Of a DNA stretch of 64,000 nucleotides, positions 10,554 to 21,908 are shown piece by piece (the stretch's first letter is position 1; each line of letters opens with the position of its first letter). The translations under genes and the position numbers were made by a program. The notes under the pieces are model-generated. The model saw nothing but the letters and a program-made list of their open reading frames with translations, had not been told where the DNA came from and searched no databases. The stretch is from Coniella vitis (Eukaryota; Ascomycota; Sordariomycetes; Diaporthales; Schizoparmaceae): contig WUJK01000006.1 of NCBI GenBank assembly GCA_011317545.1, positions 1,178,001 through 1,242,000 of the forward strand, written 5' to 3'.

Positions 10554-12022
10554 GGGCTCAGAGGAAAATCATTACCAATATCAAGGTTTCTCACTTTGAG
10601 CGCACAATTTTCAGAGTCTGCAAGGAGCGGGAAGATTGTATTGCTTAGGAGCAAGATGTCGTCAATTGCACGGGCATTAGAGCCACGGATACACGACTCG
10701 AAATTGTCTTCATGCAGTCTGTCGTCACTGACTGCTCATTGAACGAGGTCGTGGACTCATATTTACTGATTGTTCTGATAGCGGTGATTGAACGCTGGAG
10801 CATGTTCGTGCCCTCTGACATTGAAAGGATGGTTGCTTACCGTGTATTTTCTCCGTGTTACAAGCCAAGTACGGGACCAAGCCGACAGTATCAATACTCG
10901 CGGCATACCAAATCACTATGCAAGATGGAATGCAAAATTGTAGCCTTGAGCCTGTTGTACCGCATAGTAGCCAGCCTTGATACATATCGAGCCGTTCCTA
11001 TATAAGTAGTACTCGAGGGCCACCAAGGCGGCCAATCAACTTACACGGATTTAGACCAAGTTCATTCCATTATGCAGCTGCAGTCGCAGCAGCAGCAACA
11101 CCAAACCAGAGGCTGATGGGTACTCTGGTACTGTTTTCGTCTGGTGGAAGCCTAACTAGAGAGCCTACATACCGAAGGGGAGCTGTATCACAAGCGCAAA
11201 TACTCTCAAGAGGCTAAACCGTAAGGTACTAACTATACTTAGCTTCAGAAGTTCACGCTGCGGGTTGAGTACTATGTACGAAAAAGAGCGAGCAGAATAT
11301 CTTTCTGCTGCGCCCGTAAAGCTTCGAATCTGGAAGATAAAGTACAAACTTCGAGAGCTTAGAGGTGAATCGGTGGCTGGATCAAGTCCTTTGTTTACAA
11401 CTCCCTACTTCACGGTACGTTAAACGAATATTCGCTACTATGTATGTATCCAGAGTAGTATTGCTGAATGGTCATTTCCATGTCAGGGTTGTTTGTTAGG
11501 TCCGAAGACTTCCGAGGTCACAAAAACCTGTACTATGATCAGGTCCACTGAGCACTGCATATCTGGGTATAGCACTCTGATTAGCGCACCCGAGCGGAGG
11601 ACCTTCCCCTATCAGCCCCTGGAAGGAGCTGACTAGTCAGCACGTTACAAGGGGTTCCAGGCGTCTCCTGGCTTCACAGGCCAACAACGAACCAGTTGCG
11701 CCTTCTCGCCCGGTGACTACTATAGTATGCCATGTGTCATTCATTTGTCCCTCGTCAAGCACACCCCATTTGATCGGCACCGTTTTTGGCTTTTGGTTCT
11801 GGTCGTGCCCCTCCTTCTCGCCTCCCTGGTCTTCCCCTACGTATCCTGAAGAATTCGTTCTATACTGTCCTTCTCTTCTTTTCTTCCCCTTTTCTCCTTT
11901 GTTTCTTGCTTTCCCGTTGACTCTACAGCGGGGGTTGCCAGACATAGTTTGGCATAAAGACCTTGATTGTTCGAATCAAAGCCGCTGCTCTACTCGCCAT
12001 TCCTCGCATCTCGGCCCCGATC
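10554..12022. other. Intergenic region with two TACTATGTA copies
   Basis: About 1.5 kb with no recognisable gene. TACTATGTA occurs at 11270-11278 and 11436-11444. A strong pyrimidine tract (about 11800-11930) precedes the R3H gene and probably marks its promoter or 5' leader. Confidence 0.55.
11270..11444 (-). repeat. Two TACATAGTA-motif copies
   Basis: TACTATGTA occurs at 11270-11278 and 11436-11444, 580-750 bp before the R3H-gene start. A one-base relative (TACTATGAT) lies near 11532. Confidence 0.6.
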
Positions 12023-13306
12023 ATGGCATACGGCAGATACAGCGCGGTTCCGCCTCCTCCCAACGTGTCCGCTTCACCACCTCCGCCGCCGCTGCAGCAA
12101 CAGCCGGCTCCGCAACATACACACACGGCTTCCGGCACCATCGACATCGAGGCATGGACCATTTCCGCTCTCCAATCTCTGAGCGTCTCGCCCGAGTCCC
12201 GCGGTATCGGTGGAACGCCGCTGGCTATTCCACTCGATGATCACCACCACCACTACCATCCGAGCGCCTCCGGCCCCGTGCCTGCGGTCGTTGGAGATGG
12301 AGCAAGCCCGCGCGTTGTCATTGCCATTAATGAAGCTCACGCCAATGCTAGCATTGCGCCCCCACGCAGACCGCCCTCACGGCGCGACTCGATGAAGCGT
12401 AGGGAGGCGCTGCTCAAGGGCAAGGAGGGGAGTCGTCAGCGACGGAGATGGGATATGTGTTAGCTATTACCTCCCCTAACTCGCACCGTCTTTCCCTGCG
12501 CCCGTCTGTTCGTCTCTCCGTTCGTCTTCTGACCTTTCTGGGTTACTCATCAAACAGCACGCTTGACCGATGTCCCCAACGTCGAACCACCGATGGCCAG
12601 CGACTGGGAACCCCGGCCTGTCTATCCGATCCATCACATCCCCTATCACGTTGCGCAATACTGGGACCGCGGATTACGACAGCAAGTCGAAGACAAGAGC
12701 GCGGCTTCACGCAAGAAGAAGGCCGGGGCTGCCAAAGGTCAGGTGCCGCGGGACCTACGCGACACGCTCAAAAAGACTCCCGGCGTCAAGGGCTGGGTGC
12801 GCACGCTCGAGGAACCTGTGCGGCACTTTTTAACGGAGCAACAAGCGGCTGAGGCCGCAATGGAGCAGCTGGACAAGTCGTCGGAAAGCGACTTTTCTGA
12901 TGACGAGGTTGTCTTCGTTGGACGAAAGAGTGGTTCGCGGTCGGCGAAAGGGGAGTCGGCAGCGGCGTGGAAGAAGGCGCATCGCGAGGTGCGCGATCAG
13001 ACAGTGGATCATGGGATGATTTTTGACTGCCTAGAGGAGGATGAGAGTGGTACCTTTAAGTATGTGTCCCACGATACCACTCGCGATGGACAAAGAATTG
13101 ACAAGACTAATTTTATTCTTTTTCTCCTCAACAACAGGCGTTGGTTGACACACTCGATATCTGACTACTACGGACTGGATTCTCGATCCGTGACCATGGG
13201 CAATCCAGCTCGAAGATGTGTCTATATTGGCATTCGAGAGACGGACGTGCGACGGGGTTCTCTGTTGTCAAGCGAGCTGCCACGTCCTCTGTGGGAGCTG
13301 CTGTAA
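12023..13306 (+). CDS. R3H-associated and R3H domain protein
   Basis: Three exons, 12023-12458, 12558-13059 and 13138-13306, encode 368 residues. The first 100 residues are Pro-rich and disordered and contain a DDHHHHYH run. The middle part (RRRWDMSRLTDVPN, YPIHHIPYHVAQYWDRGLR, VPRDLRDTLKKTPGVKGWVRTLEEPVR) matches the R3H-associated N-terminal domain known from R3HDM4-like proteins. The C-terminal 60 residues (RWLTHSISDYYGL..SVTMGNPARRCVYIG) look like an R3H domain, which binds single-stranded nucleic acid. Both splices restore these motifs exactly: intron 1 is GTTAGC..ACAG (99 bp) and intron 2 is GTATGT..ACAG (78 bp). A basic stretch at the end of exon 1 could act in nuclear import. The role is unknown beyond probable RNA or DNA binding. 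Confidence 0.77.
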
Positions 13307-13686
13307 GTCGCATACTGATGGGTATCTGAAGTGACAGGACTTTCTTATGATTTATAGGTGCATACTAGGGGTTCTAAAGTAGACATGACATTTTAGACGC
13401 ACATATACATGAGAAGAGGCGGGAAGATCAATTTGTCTTATGCATATCGACTGATTCGACCGGAGAGAAGCGCGCAAATGCAGGACTCTTGATTCTCTGC
13501 TCTCTATCCTCCGCCGCACCTCTTGATCATGGAAAACATGCGAATGACATGGCGCGTGGTAACCTGTATATTTGCACAGACAACCTTGCACGATGGATTG
13601 CGGACAGTTCCTGTCATACGGCTGCATCCCAGATAACATGCATTGTGGTATCATTCTAACCTAATTTCCATTCTTACACATTCCTC
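13307..13686. other. Convergent 3' intergenic spacer
   Basis: About 380 bp between the stop codons of the R3H gene (plus) and the Hsp31-type gene (minus). No gene or repeat was seen. Confidence 0.5.
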
Positions 13687-14503
13687 TCAAGCCTTGATGG
13701 CCTTGACAATCTCCTCACCAATCTTGTGCGCACTCGCCGGGTTCTGTCCAGTGATAACGTTCCCGCTCACAACCACCTTCTCTCCCCACGGCTCCGCAGC
13801 CTTGACATACTTGCCCCCGCTGGCCTCCTTCAACTTATCCTCGAGCATGAAAGGCATAAACTGGCTCAGCTGGACCTGGTCCTCCTCAACGTTACTAAAT
13901 CCCGTGACCTCCTTACCCTCCAAAAGGCCCTTGACATTCACAAAGGCGGCAGGACCGTGGCACACGGCCGCGACGACCTTGCCCTTGGAGGCAAAATCGG
14001 CAATGAGCTTGTGCGAGGTGGTGTCGTGGGCGAGGTCGAACATGGGGCCGTGGCCACCGGGGTAGAAGATGGCGTCGTATTCGTCTGCTGCTGAGGCAGC
14101 GAACTCGGACAGCGGGCGGGTGGCTTCCCAGAGGTTCTTGTGGTTGTTGAGGAAGGCGGTGGAGGAGGCGTCCTCTTTGAACATTTCGACAGAGGCCGGG
14201 TCGAGAGGGGCGTGGCCGCCTTTGGGGGAGGCAAAGGTCATTTCTACGCCGGCTTTGGCAAAGACATCGTAAGGGTGGGCGAGTTCGGGCTGGAAGGATG
14301 GTGATATTGCGGTTAGTTGAGGATCATTGAGTTGGGAAGGGGAGAACTAATAATAACAAATGATATCTATATAGATATATAGATATAGATAGATATATAG
14401 GTGGGGAGAGGTTGGTTCGACTTACCAAGTACCAGCCGGTGGGCTTGCCAGATGTGCCGAGCTGGTCGTGGGAGGTGAGGACGATGAGGATCTTGGGAGC
14501 CAT
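13687..14503 (-). CDS. Hsp31-type DJ-1/PfpI protein (glyoxalase III-like chaperone)
   Basis: Two minus-strand exons, 14503-14426 and 14289-13687, encode 226 residues. The 136-bp intron (GTAAGT..CCAG) contains an ATAGATAT microsatellite. The start MAPKILIVLTS is the classic DJ-1/PfpI first strand. Catalytic residues expected for Hsp31 are present: Glu28 just after the splice (GWYLPE), the nucleophile elbow AAVCHGP with Cys136-His137, and GGHGPMF earlier. GFSNVEEDQ and TGQNPASA match fungal Hsp31/GLX3 proteins of 220-240 residues. Such enzymes turn methylglyoxal into lactate without glutathione and protect against oxidative and carbonyl stress in the cytosol. Family assignment is firm; chaperone versus glyoxalase emphasis cannot be judged. 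Confidence 0.88.
14362..14401. repeat. AT-rich (ATAGATAT)n microsatellite in intron
   Basis: An irregular tandem of ATAGAT/ATATAG units lies within the single intron of the Hsp31-type gene. Confidence 0.8.
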
Positions 14504-15227
14504 TTTGTTTATATTTGTTTTGGGTGTGTATGGAAAATCGGTTTTTGATTGTGCTACGTTGGAAGCAGTTGGACAATGGGAGACAGAACTGGTGACAAGA
14601 TCAAGCCTTTTGAACGCACGAGAACGGGTGGAAGGTGGAAGAAGGGCCCTCTATATAGCTACACAGCCAACACGCTTCTACATGGTAGTCTTTCAGCAAG
14701 CCTCTCCCGTTTCCACGACAAAACTCTAAACAGCAATGGACCTATGAATGCTCCATATACCCTGCAACCTTTGCGAGCTTTTGTTTCTCGTAGGATCCGC
14801 TATTTGAGCAACATTAGAGTTTGGCGACTTACGAATTGAGCTGCTTAGTTAATCCGGGCGCACTTTGATACGAGACATCATGCACATATGCCTACTTTTT
14901 GCCTTTTCCCTCGTCCAAGATTGTTCCAGAAGCGCGAGCCTGTTCATTTGAACACAAAGGATACTTCGACTATCCCATCCATTGTCGATAGTTAGTATGT
15001 AGCACATAACATTATCTCCGATGCGGGCGGATTTGATGAGGGGCGGGGAGGCATAGCATGACACACCGCTGACGTCAAATTATGTTCGTGGGGGCAGCCA
15101 CCGCCCACCGTTCATGGTTTATAATCGTGGGGTACTGTGACGGTGGCTTTTTGGATTTTTGTCATTTGCAGCTGCTTTGGCAATGTGTGCGTCTGTACAA
15201 TATACTCATCTTGTTGCTCTGCATGGG

Positions 15228-15236
15228 TACATAGTA
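15228..15236 (+). repeat. TACATAGTA motif, single copy
   Basis: An exact copy in the spacer between the Hsp31-type and ankyrin-CorA genes, within GGGTACATAGTAGTC. Confidence 0.6.
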
Positions 15237-16249
15237 GTCACTCTGCAAATTTTGGAGCTCGTTAAGCTGCGGGTGGAGGACCTCGAGAAACAGCCGAGGT
15301 AAGTATGCTTACATAAGTGTCTATGTAACTGGGTCCGCTGGCCAACGACATCACACCGTGGGCGTAGGCTATGTAAGGATGACAGCCTTGCGAAGTGTTT
15401 ACCCAATATGTCCAGCAGCTCTGTGGCTCGTCCGATTCGGAAGGCTGCTGCGTCTGGTGGAAAGAGCATATCTCTTGGGGATCACAGTTGGCAGAGACCG
15501 ATGTTTGATGAACGCGTCTCTTCCCATGGTAGTCAACACGATGGAATGTGCACGGGCCACATCAGCCTTGTCCGGCAATATACTTACTACCTGGCATATA
15601 CATAGTCGTATCAACTCACTTTCCAAGAGTACGTACCGACAGGACTCAAGACAACCCCAAGTAAGCTTCAAGATATGCTATTTGTTCAGTATAGAGTCAT
15701 TGGTAGGAAACAGACCATTCATCCAAATGCATCTCCGATGTCAAAACAACTTCACGGGTCTGCACGTGCGAGGGTGATTACGATAACCCCGTACCCATCG
15801 GCTGTTGACATGCTTATATGTAAACAATAGCCCGCGGCCAGGATTGCCAGTTATAGCCCAGGGATGGAAAAGGGGCGAGACACCGCTGCTGTGAGTAACA
15901 TAAGGAGCCATCCCAAAACAAGGCGCCCGGGGAGAGCCTCCGGAGCTGGCTGCCCCAGTGGTTCCAAACGTCCTCCAGTGCACTGTCGTGTGCCCTGTCG
16001 TTGCCTGGATCGACGCCGTTGTTATTATCACGGATCGCGTCCAGCGGGTTCAGTGTCCGTTTCCCATACTAGATGTATCACCATAACAGGCCTAATGTGG
16101 CAGGTGGGGCCTCGGGGATGCTAAACAGCCAGACATTACAGGGCTTCAACAGCCAACCACAGCCCTGTCGTCCTTCTGATGCTGCTGGTGGGGGCGCCCC
16201 TGCAACAGACTTGCGCTCCCCCTTTCGCTGTGCCCGTTCATGCATGAAA

Positions 16250-16258
16250 TACTATGTA
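16250..16258 (-). repeat. TACATAGTA motif, promoter-proximal copy
   Basis: TACTATGTA, followed by CTATAGTA, about 190 bp before the ankyrin-CorA start codon. This is the copy closest to a start codon in the window. Confidence 0.6.
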
Positions 16259-16364
16259 CTATAGTAATATCCCACGATCACAGCTATAGGCCTTCTTTTC
16301 TTGCCCACAATATTACCATTCCCCTTCCTGCACGCCAATGCGTCCGCTCCAGCTCTTCAAGATG

Positions 16365-16388
16365 GCTGCTGCTGCTGCTGCTGCTGCT
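16365..16388. repeat. (GCT)8 repeat in probable 5' leader
   Basis: Eight perfect GCT units lie about 58 bp upstream of the ankyrin-CorA start codon, so probably in the 5' untranslated region. Confidence 0.85.
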
Positions 16389-16445
16389 TCTACCCTCTTT
16401 CTTTCCTGCTGCACCTTCCGCGCAGGGCCAGGCTGAACGACTGCA

Positions 16446-19400
16446 ATGGCCGTCGACAAGTCGAGTCAGGCCAGCAACGCCAGCACCGTGAGCACCCAGC
16501 CTGAACAGCGTCACCGCGAGCTGCTCTCGGCCTCTGCACGCGCCAACCAAGACAAGGTCCGCTCCGTGCTAACCGACGGCGCCCCGTGGACCTCGTCCAA
16601 AGACCGTGCCGCCCTACGCAAGGCCCTGCAAAAGGCCTCGGCGCGCGACAACCTCGATATCATCCGCCTCCTGCTCTCCTACGGCGCCGAGGTCGACGCC
16701 CGCACCGACGATGAACTTCCAGCCTTGTTTCGCGCTGCTTCAAGCGGCCAGGCTGCCGTAGTCGTCGAATTGTTGGCTCAGGACCCGGATCTGGAGGCGC
16801 GAGACCGCAACGAGCAGACGCCCTTGCTGGCAGCCAGCGCCAAAGGCCATGGGGAAATCGTCCACCTTTTGCTCACCCGAGGCGCGCAAGTCGATGCAGT
16901 GGACCGCGAGGGTCGCACTCCCCTGCTGACTCTGGCTGCCGAAAAGCCCAGTGCGGCAACTTGGGCGACAGGTGCCATGGACTGCGTGCGACTGCTCATC
17001 CGATATGGCGCCAACATGGAGTTCAAGGACCAGATTGGCCGCACGCCGCTGCTCTGGGCGGCCACCAATGGCTTCTACGATCTCGCCGAGACTCTTCTGG
17101 ATTGTGGCGCCGATGTCTGCGCACGCAACAACCGCGGCCGTACCGCGCTCCATCTTGCTGTCGATAGCAGTGACCCTCTGCGAACCGACGACATTGTGAA
17201 GCTTCTGCTACGCTACCAGGCCGATGCGCGCGCTGTGAGCGATGGAGGCTGGACACCGCTACACAACGCCTCACAAAAGGGCCTGGCATCTGTCGTGGAG
17301 GTATTGTTGGAGCACGGAGCCGCAGTCAACGCCACCTTGTCCAATGGCATGACCGCTCTGCACTGGGCCGCATTCAATGGCTTTGAGGATGTGATTCGCG
17401 CGCTTTTGGCGCACGAGGACGCCGATTTGAGCCTCAAGGATGGGTTCGGTCGTGCTCCCTGGCTCTGTGCTGCGGAGAAGAGCCACTTTCAGCTCGTGGA
17501 TATGTTGTCGCCGGTCCGCAACGTCAACAGGCTTCCCCAGGTTATGCAGGATGCTTGCAAGGCTTTCAATGCAACAGTCGTCGAATTCAAGCAATTCGGG
17601 GAGAAGCAGCGCATATTCAAGCACTCTGTGTACGATGTCCTCTACGGGTGGAACCACAAACACAATAAGCCAAGAGTTCCGACGTGGACCAATAGTGCCA
17701 GAGGTGAAAGTGATTTTAAATGGATTCATTTGCCCACCAACAACGTCGGTTACTTTACTCTTTTTCTTCTTTCTTTCTTCATTTCCATCATGTACGTCCA
17801 GTAGATGCTTGAAACATGCTACTAACATGTAGCTATCTCTTAGATTGCCTGGGCCGAGGATCTTTTGATGAAATGGTTCACCGAGTCGGGCTGCCGAGAC
17901 CTCGAGGGTTACAAGGCACTGTCAAAGTGTTGGGAGCAGGAACATCGCGGCTCATTGCCGCACGCAAACTTTATGCGGCCGTTTTGCCAACGCATTTCTT
18001 CCATGCACCCGACTGATGACTTGTGTTCTGATCCCGAAATGTTGGACCTCAGGCCTTCGCCCGTGCGCCGGAGTTCGAGCAACCTATCGCAAATGACACT
18101 TTCCCCAAAGATCCCCGGAGGAGACGGCAACATTGTCCTATTTGTAAGAGAGGAACTGTAAGGAGCTCGGGTGTGGGCGGCAGGTGCTAATTTATGTTCC
18201 AGATGCCATACTTGCATTACGAGACGGATGAGGGACGGCAGAAAATGACGGACGCATTGAGATTGGTGGGAGTTGCCAATCAAGCCGCATCATCGAGTGC
18301 CTCGCCAAACATGTTGCTGTTGCAGGCGTATTTGCCTGGCAAACCGCTGATCCACCCGCGACGAACCCTCGACCAGTACTTTTATCAGGCCTTCGACACG
18401 AGCGCCAGAGACAGGGATCAGGTTGTCTATCGATACTGTGAGAGCCATGGACATCAGCGCAAGATCTTTATGGTTGACCAGTTGTGGCTGTTTGTACTGG
18501 GTAAAGGTAAACTGTTGCTCATCCTATCCATGATGCTTGCTTTGATATGGTATGGTTGATGGAGCTAACATGAGGTAGATCTTGTTGTTACTTGCTTTCC
18601 AGAACGGTGGGAGCATAATGTGCGAGACCCATTGAACGTCCTTGATGGGATCATGGAGGAGATGAATGCCAAGACGCGGCAACCGATACGGTCAGCTTAT
18701 GATCTCGCAATTCTCATCTCGAGCCGCTGCTCTGGAAGTAAGTTCAAGTAATTTCGCAGGAACGAAGAACAAATCAAGTATTAACGCGCCGCTTCAGTGT
18801 TCTCACGCCACAGGTCGGACGACCAGAAATACCAATTCCTCGACATGTTTGAAAGCTCAGTCGGTAGTGCCACCGAAGAACTCACGCAGCTCTTCCACCG
18901 GTTTGAACGCGCATCAACAGAATCTCCCCAACTGCTCCGCCCCAACCGCAAATCCAAGCTGCGCAACAGCCTGCGGCAACTGAAAAAGGATGAGCATGAG
19001 ACATTCGACCCGCTGCTGGACATCCGGACCGAGACGTCGTTGCTGACGGAAGTCCGTGACATCCGTGACGAGCTGAACATCCTCAACATGGTCCTCAACT
19101 CACAGCTCTTTACGCTAAGTGATTTCCGCAGCTGTCTTATTGACGAACTCAGCGTTGTGATGGGCGGTGCTGGTGGCGGCGGGGGCGGCGGTGGTGGTTA
19201 TCACGGCCGCAACAACAAGGCGACGAGCACGTTTGTCATGGACATTCGCAAGCGCACACTCGACCAGGAGCGGCGGCTCAAGGTGCACAAACGCGACATC
19301 GATGCCATGGATGAACAGGCAGACCGGTTGTACAAGAGTCTGACAGACCTGTTGGACCTCAAACAAAAGCACTCGAATGCGCTCGAGGCGCGATTTGCCA

Positions 19401-20071
19401 GTGAACAAGCGCTGGCGGCGGCTAAGGAAGGGCAGACCATTATGGTATTCACCATTGTCACCATTATCTTCATGCCCATGTCTTTCATCGCGGCGTACTT
19501 TGGCATCAGTATCGATACGTGGAGTGATGGGCTGTCGGCGTCTTATGTGGCGACATGGACGTTTGGTGGCGGTCTCGCAATTTCAGTTGTCTTTATCGTG
19601 ATGGCGTTCATGGTGGTGGACATTGCAAAAGCATTTGAGGCTGTCTTTTGCAGCCTGAAGCGGCATTTGGGGAGAGGCGGGCAGCACCGTCATCAAGTGC
19701 AGATGTCACAACAGTCGCAACAGCAAACGGCGACCAGAGGTCGGGGCTTCGGCATGACGAATGCGCCTTATGGAACAGCACCGCTGGCCAGAGATACCAA
19801 GAGCAATGATACGGTTGTTTGGCGGGGCGGCCTGGACGATGTGGACGGCACTGGGAGGAAGATTTACAGGGAGTATTCTAAGGCCTCTGGCGTGAGTGCG
19901 CTGTCAAGGACGCTGTCGCATATTTCGAGTCCTGGAAAGAGAGCGGTTTATGTCGAGGATGACGTTGAAATGGGGGCGGTTGCTGCTGCGGCTGCTGCGG
20001 CTGCCTCTTCTACTGCGGCTGCGGCTGCCGTTGCTCCCGCACGGGAAAGGAGCATGTACTTGGAACCGTGA
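16446..20071 (+). CDS. Ankyrin-repeat protein with CorA-like membrane domain
   Basis: Five exons (16446-17744, 17844-18143, 18203-18506, 18603-18737, 18798-20071) encode 1103 residues. Residues about 50-340 are tandem ankyrin repeats (for example GRTPLLWAATNGFYDLAETLL and GMTALHWAAFNGFEDVIRALL). The middle region has hallmarks of fungal ankyrin/CorA-like proteins: HLPTNN joined by splicing to IAWAEDLL, MPYLHYETD, HPRRTLDQYFYQAF, RDRDQVVYR and MVDQLWLFVLG. A coiled coil precedes two membrane helices at roughly 890-912 and 925-950. CorA Mg2+ channels end the first helix with GMN; here the residues are FGIS, so ordinary CorA selectivity is doubtful. The tail has Gln- and Ala-rich runs, and a poly-Gly stretch (11 codons from about 19164) lies before the helices. 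All splices keep frame. Transport activity is unproven for this fungal subfamily. Confidence 0.85.
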
Positions 20072-21472
20072 CGAGGCTTGGTGTTCCTTTCCACTCACTC
20101 GTTTTTCCTCTCTACCTCTCTGCTTCATGCACACCTATCTTCTTTCATTGATATCTTGAAGAAGGCTTTCACTTTGTATGATTTTGCATTTTTTTATTTT
20201 ATTTCTGGGTTGGGGTACATGGACTACGATACCAGAATGTATATACACATATTGACTATGATGGCGATGAGAAGAGGGCGGAGATGGATGCATACAGATA
20301 CTCGACGGAATGCCCCAAAATACTAGATAGGAAGACAGCCACCAAAGGTGAGCGAGATGATCAAGGGAGATATAATTTTATTTTGTATCATGTTACAAAA
20401 CGGGGGAACCACTAATTGCCAAGCTGTCGTGGAGTATTTTTAGGCAGCGGGATTACGGGGGCGGCTGCTGTGGCTTTTTATTGTACTTGGACACCTGTTG
20501 TCATACTCGCGACTTGATACATGAGGTACATTGGTAATACATGAAGAAAACTGGTGAATGGCGAGATGATCTCATGAAGACGAAGTAGTAGTAGAGTACT
20601 CGAAGCAGAGGAAAGCACAGCCATATTATATACAAGTCGACAGATTGCTGCCAAATACGAACAGATAAGATAGCCTGCGCGTTCTTGCATTTTTCCCTTC
20701 TTCTCTTCTCTTCTTCCCTTCTCCTCGATTGGAGTTAACCTACAGGAGCTTTTTCCGAATGGGTAGATAAATTTGGAGTAAGAAGATCTGACACCGTCTT
20801 TCTTTTTCTTCCCTTTCCCCGCGCTCGATCCACTCGTCTCCGGTTTTCTGCCAAGAGTAGATATCCCATGGGGCAGGCATCCTTTGTGATTATAGTTCTT
20901 AAGCTCCAACTTTATAACTTTGTTTGTGCTAAATATGTAGACGGGGCCCATGCTATTTATACGTAGTTTATCTGAGCGGTTGCGCAGAAGGAAAGAAATT
21001 TGGGGGGGGGGGGCGCGCGGGGGGCCGAGCAGTTAGTTGTCTTGCCGTTTGCTGATGAGATGAGATGAGAGGAGAGGAGAGGAAAAGACGGATGGTTGAG
21101 GGTTTAGTGGACAGGATTTCGTTTATCCAAGGTGTCTCTCGCCACAGAAGGCGTCTTATGATATGGTTCACAGCATATACGTGGTAGGCCTCCCGTTCGT
21201 TTATGTAGGGTGCTGCAACGTGCGTGCTTACAATGGACATATAATAGCTGCCCATGTGTATAGTGGAAGAAGATCGTATATGTATAAAGATATGCAGTCA
21301 GGTACAACAATCAGCTCAGCAGGAGGGCGAATCAAGATACTAATCCGACGATCTGCAGGTGGACGATCTTCAAGGTGGCTGCTACATAGTACTTGCATAC
21401 TAGGTACGTACTTTATGTACCGTGTAGAAGTACTATGTATGTACTAGATGCGACGCCCGACTGGGACTGGCT

Positions 21473-21493
21473 GGGCTGGGGCTGGGGCTGGGG
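21473..21493 (+). repeat. GGGGCT hexamer tract, G-quadruplex-like
   Basis: Four G-runs (21473-21475, 21478-21481, 21484-21487, 21490-21493) are separated by identical CT loops, and further GGG runs follow to about 21515. This fits the G3+N1-7 pattern for an intramolecular G-quadruplex on the plus strand. Confidence 0.7.
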
Positions 21494-21864
21494 CTGGCTT
21501 GGCTCGGGCTTGGGCTTGGCTTGTGTGCTGGAGCAAAAAAAGCAGAGCCGTTGCGGGGTACCAGCATCTACCCAGCACACATACATAGTAGTCCGAACGA
21601 ATAAGAACGCTAATGAGGCTCCAGATTACATGTGCAGATGTATATATTATTGTACATAATACATAGTACCATAGTAGAGGCGGACGGGTCAGATGGCTAA
21701 TTTGGGAAGGCGTTTGATCATCTTGCTTTTTGCTTTAGTTCTTTCTGCGCCACATGCTTACTATGCGTGAGTGGGATACTTGTAGGCCGTATACATCGTA
21801 CCAAGTACTACAAGAAGATGATGAGTCCCTGCACAAGAAAAGAAAAACCAACGACGGCAATTTC

Positions 21865-21870
<6 letters not shown>

Positions 21871-21905
<35 letters not shown>
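21871..21905. repeat. (GA)n microsatellite
   Basis: An uninterrupted GA dinucleotide tract of about 35 bases in intergenic DNA. Confidence 0.95.

Positions 21906-21908
<3 letters not shown>

Larger units (their letters stand above)
14504..16445. other. Intergenic region, divergent promoters
   Basis: About 1.9 kb between divergent genes. It holds TACATAGTA at 15228-15236, TACTATGTA at 16250-16258 and a CTG repeat at 16365-16388. Several open frames of 60-140 codons overlap on both strands without any recognisable domain, so none is called. Confidence 0.55.
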
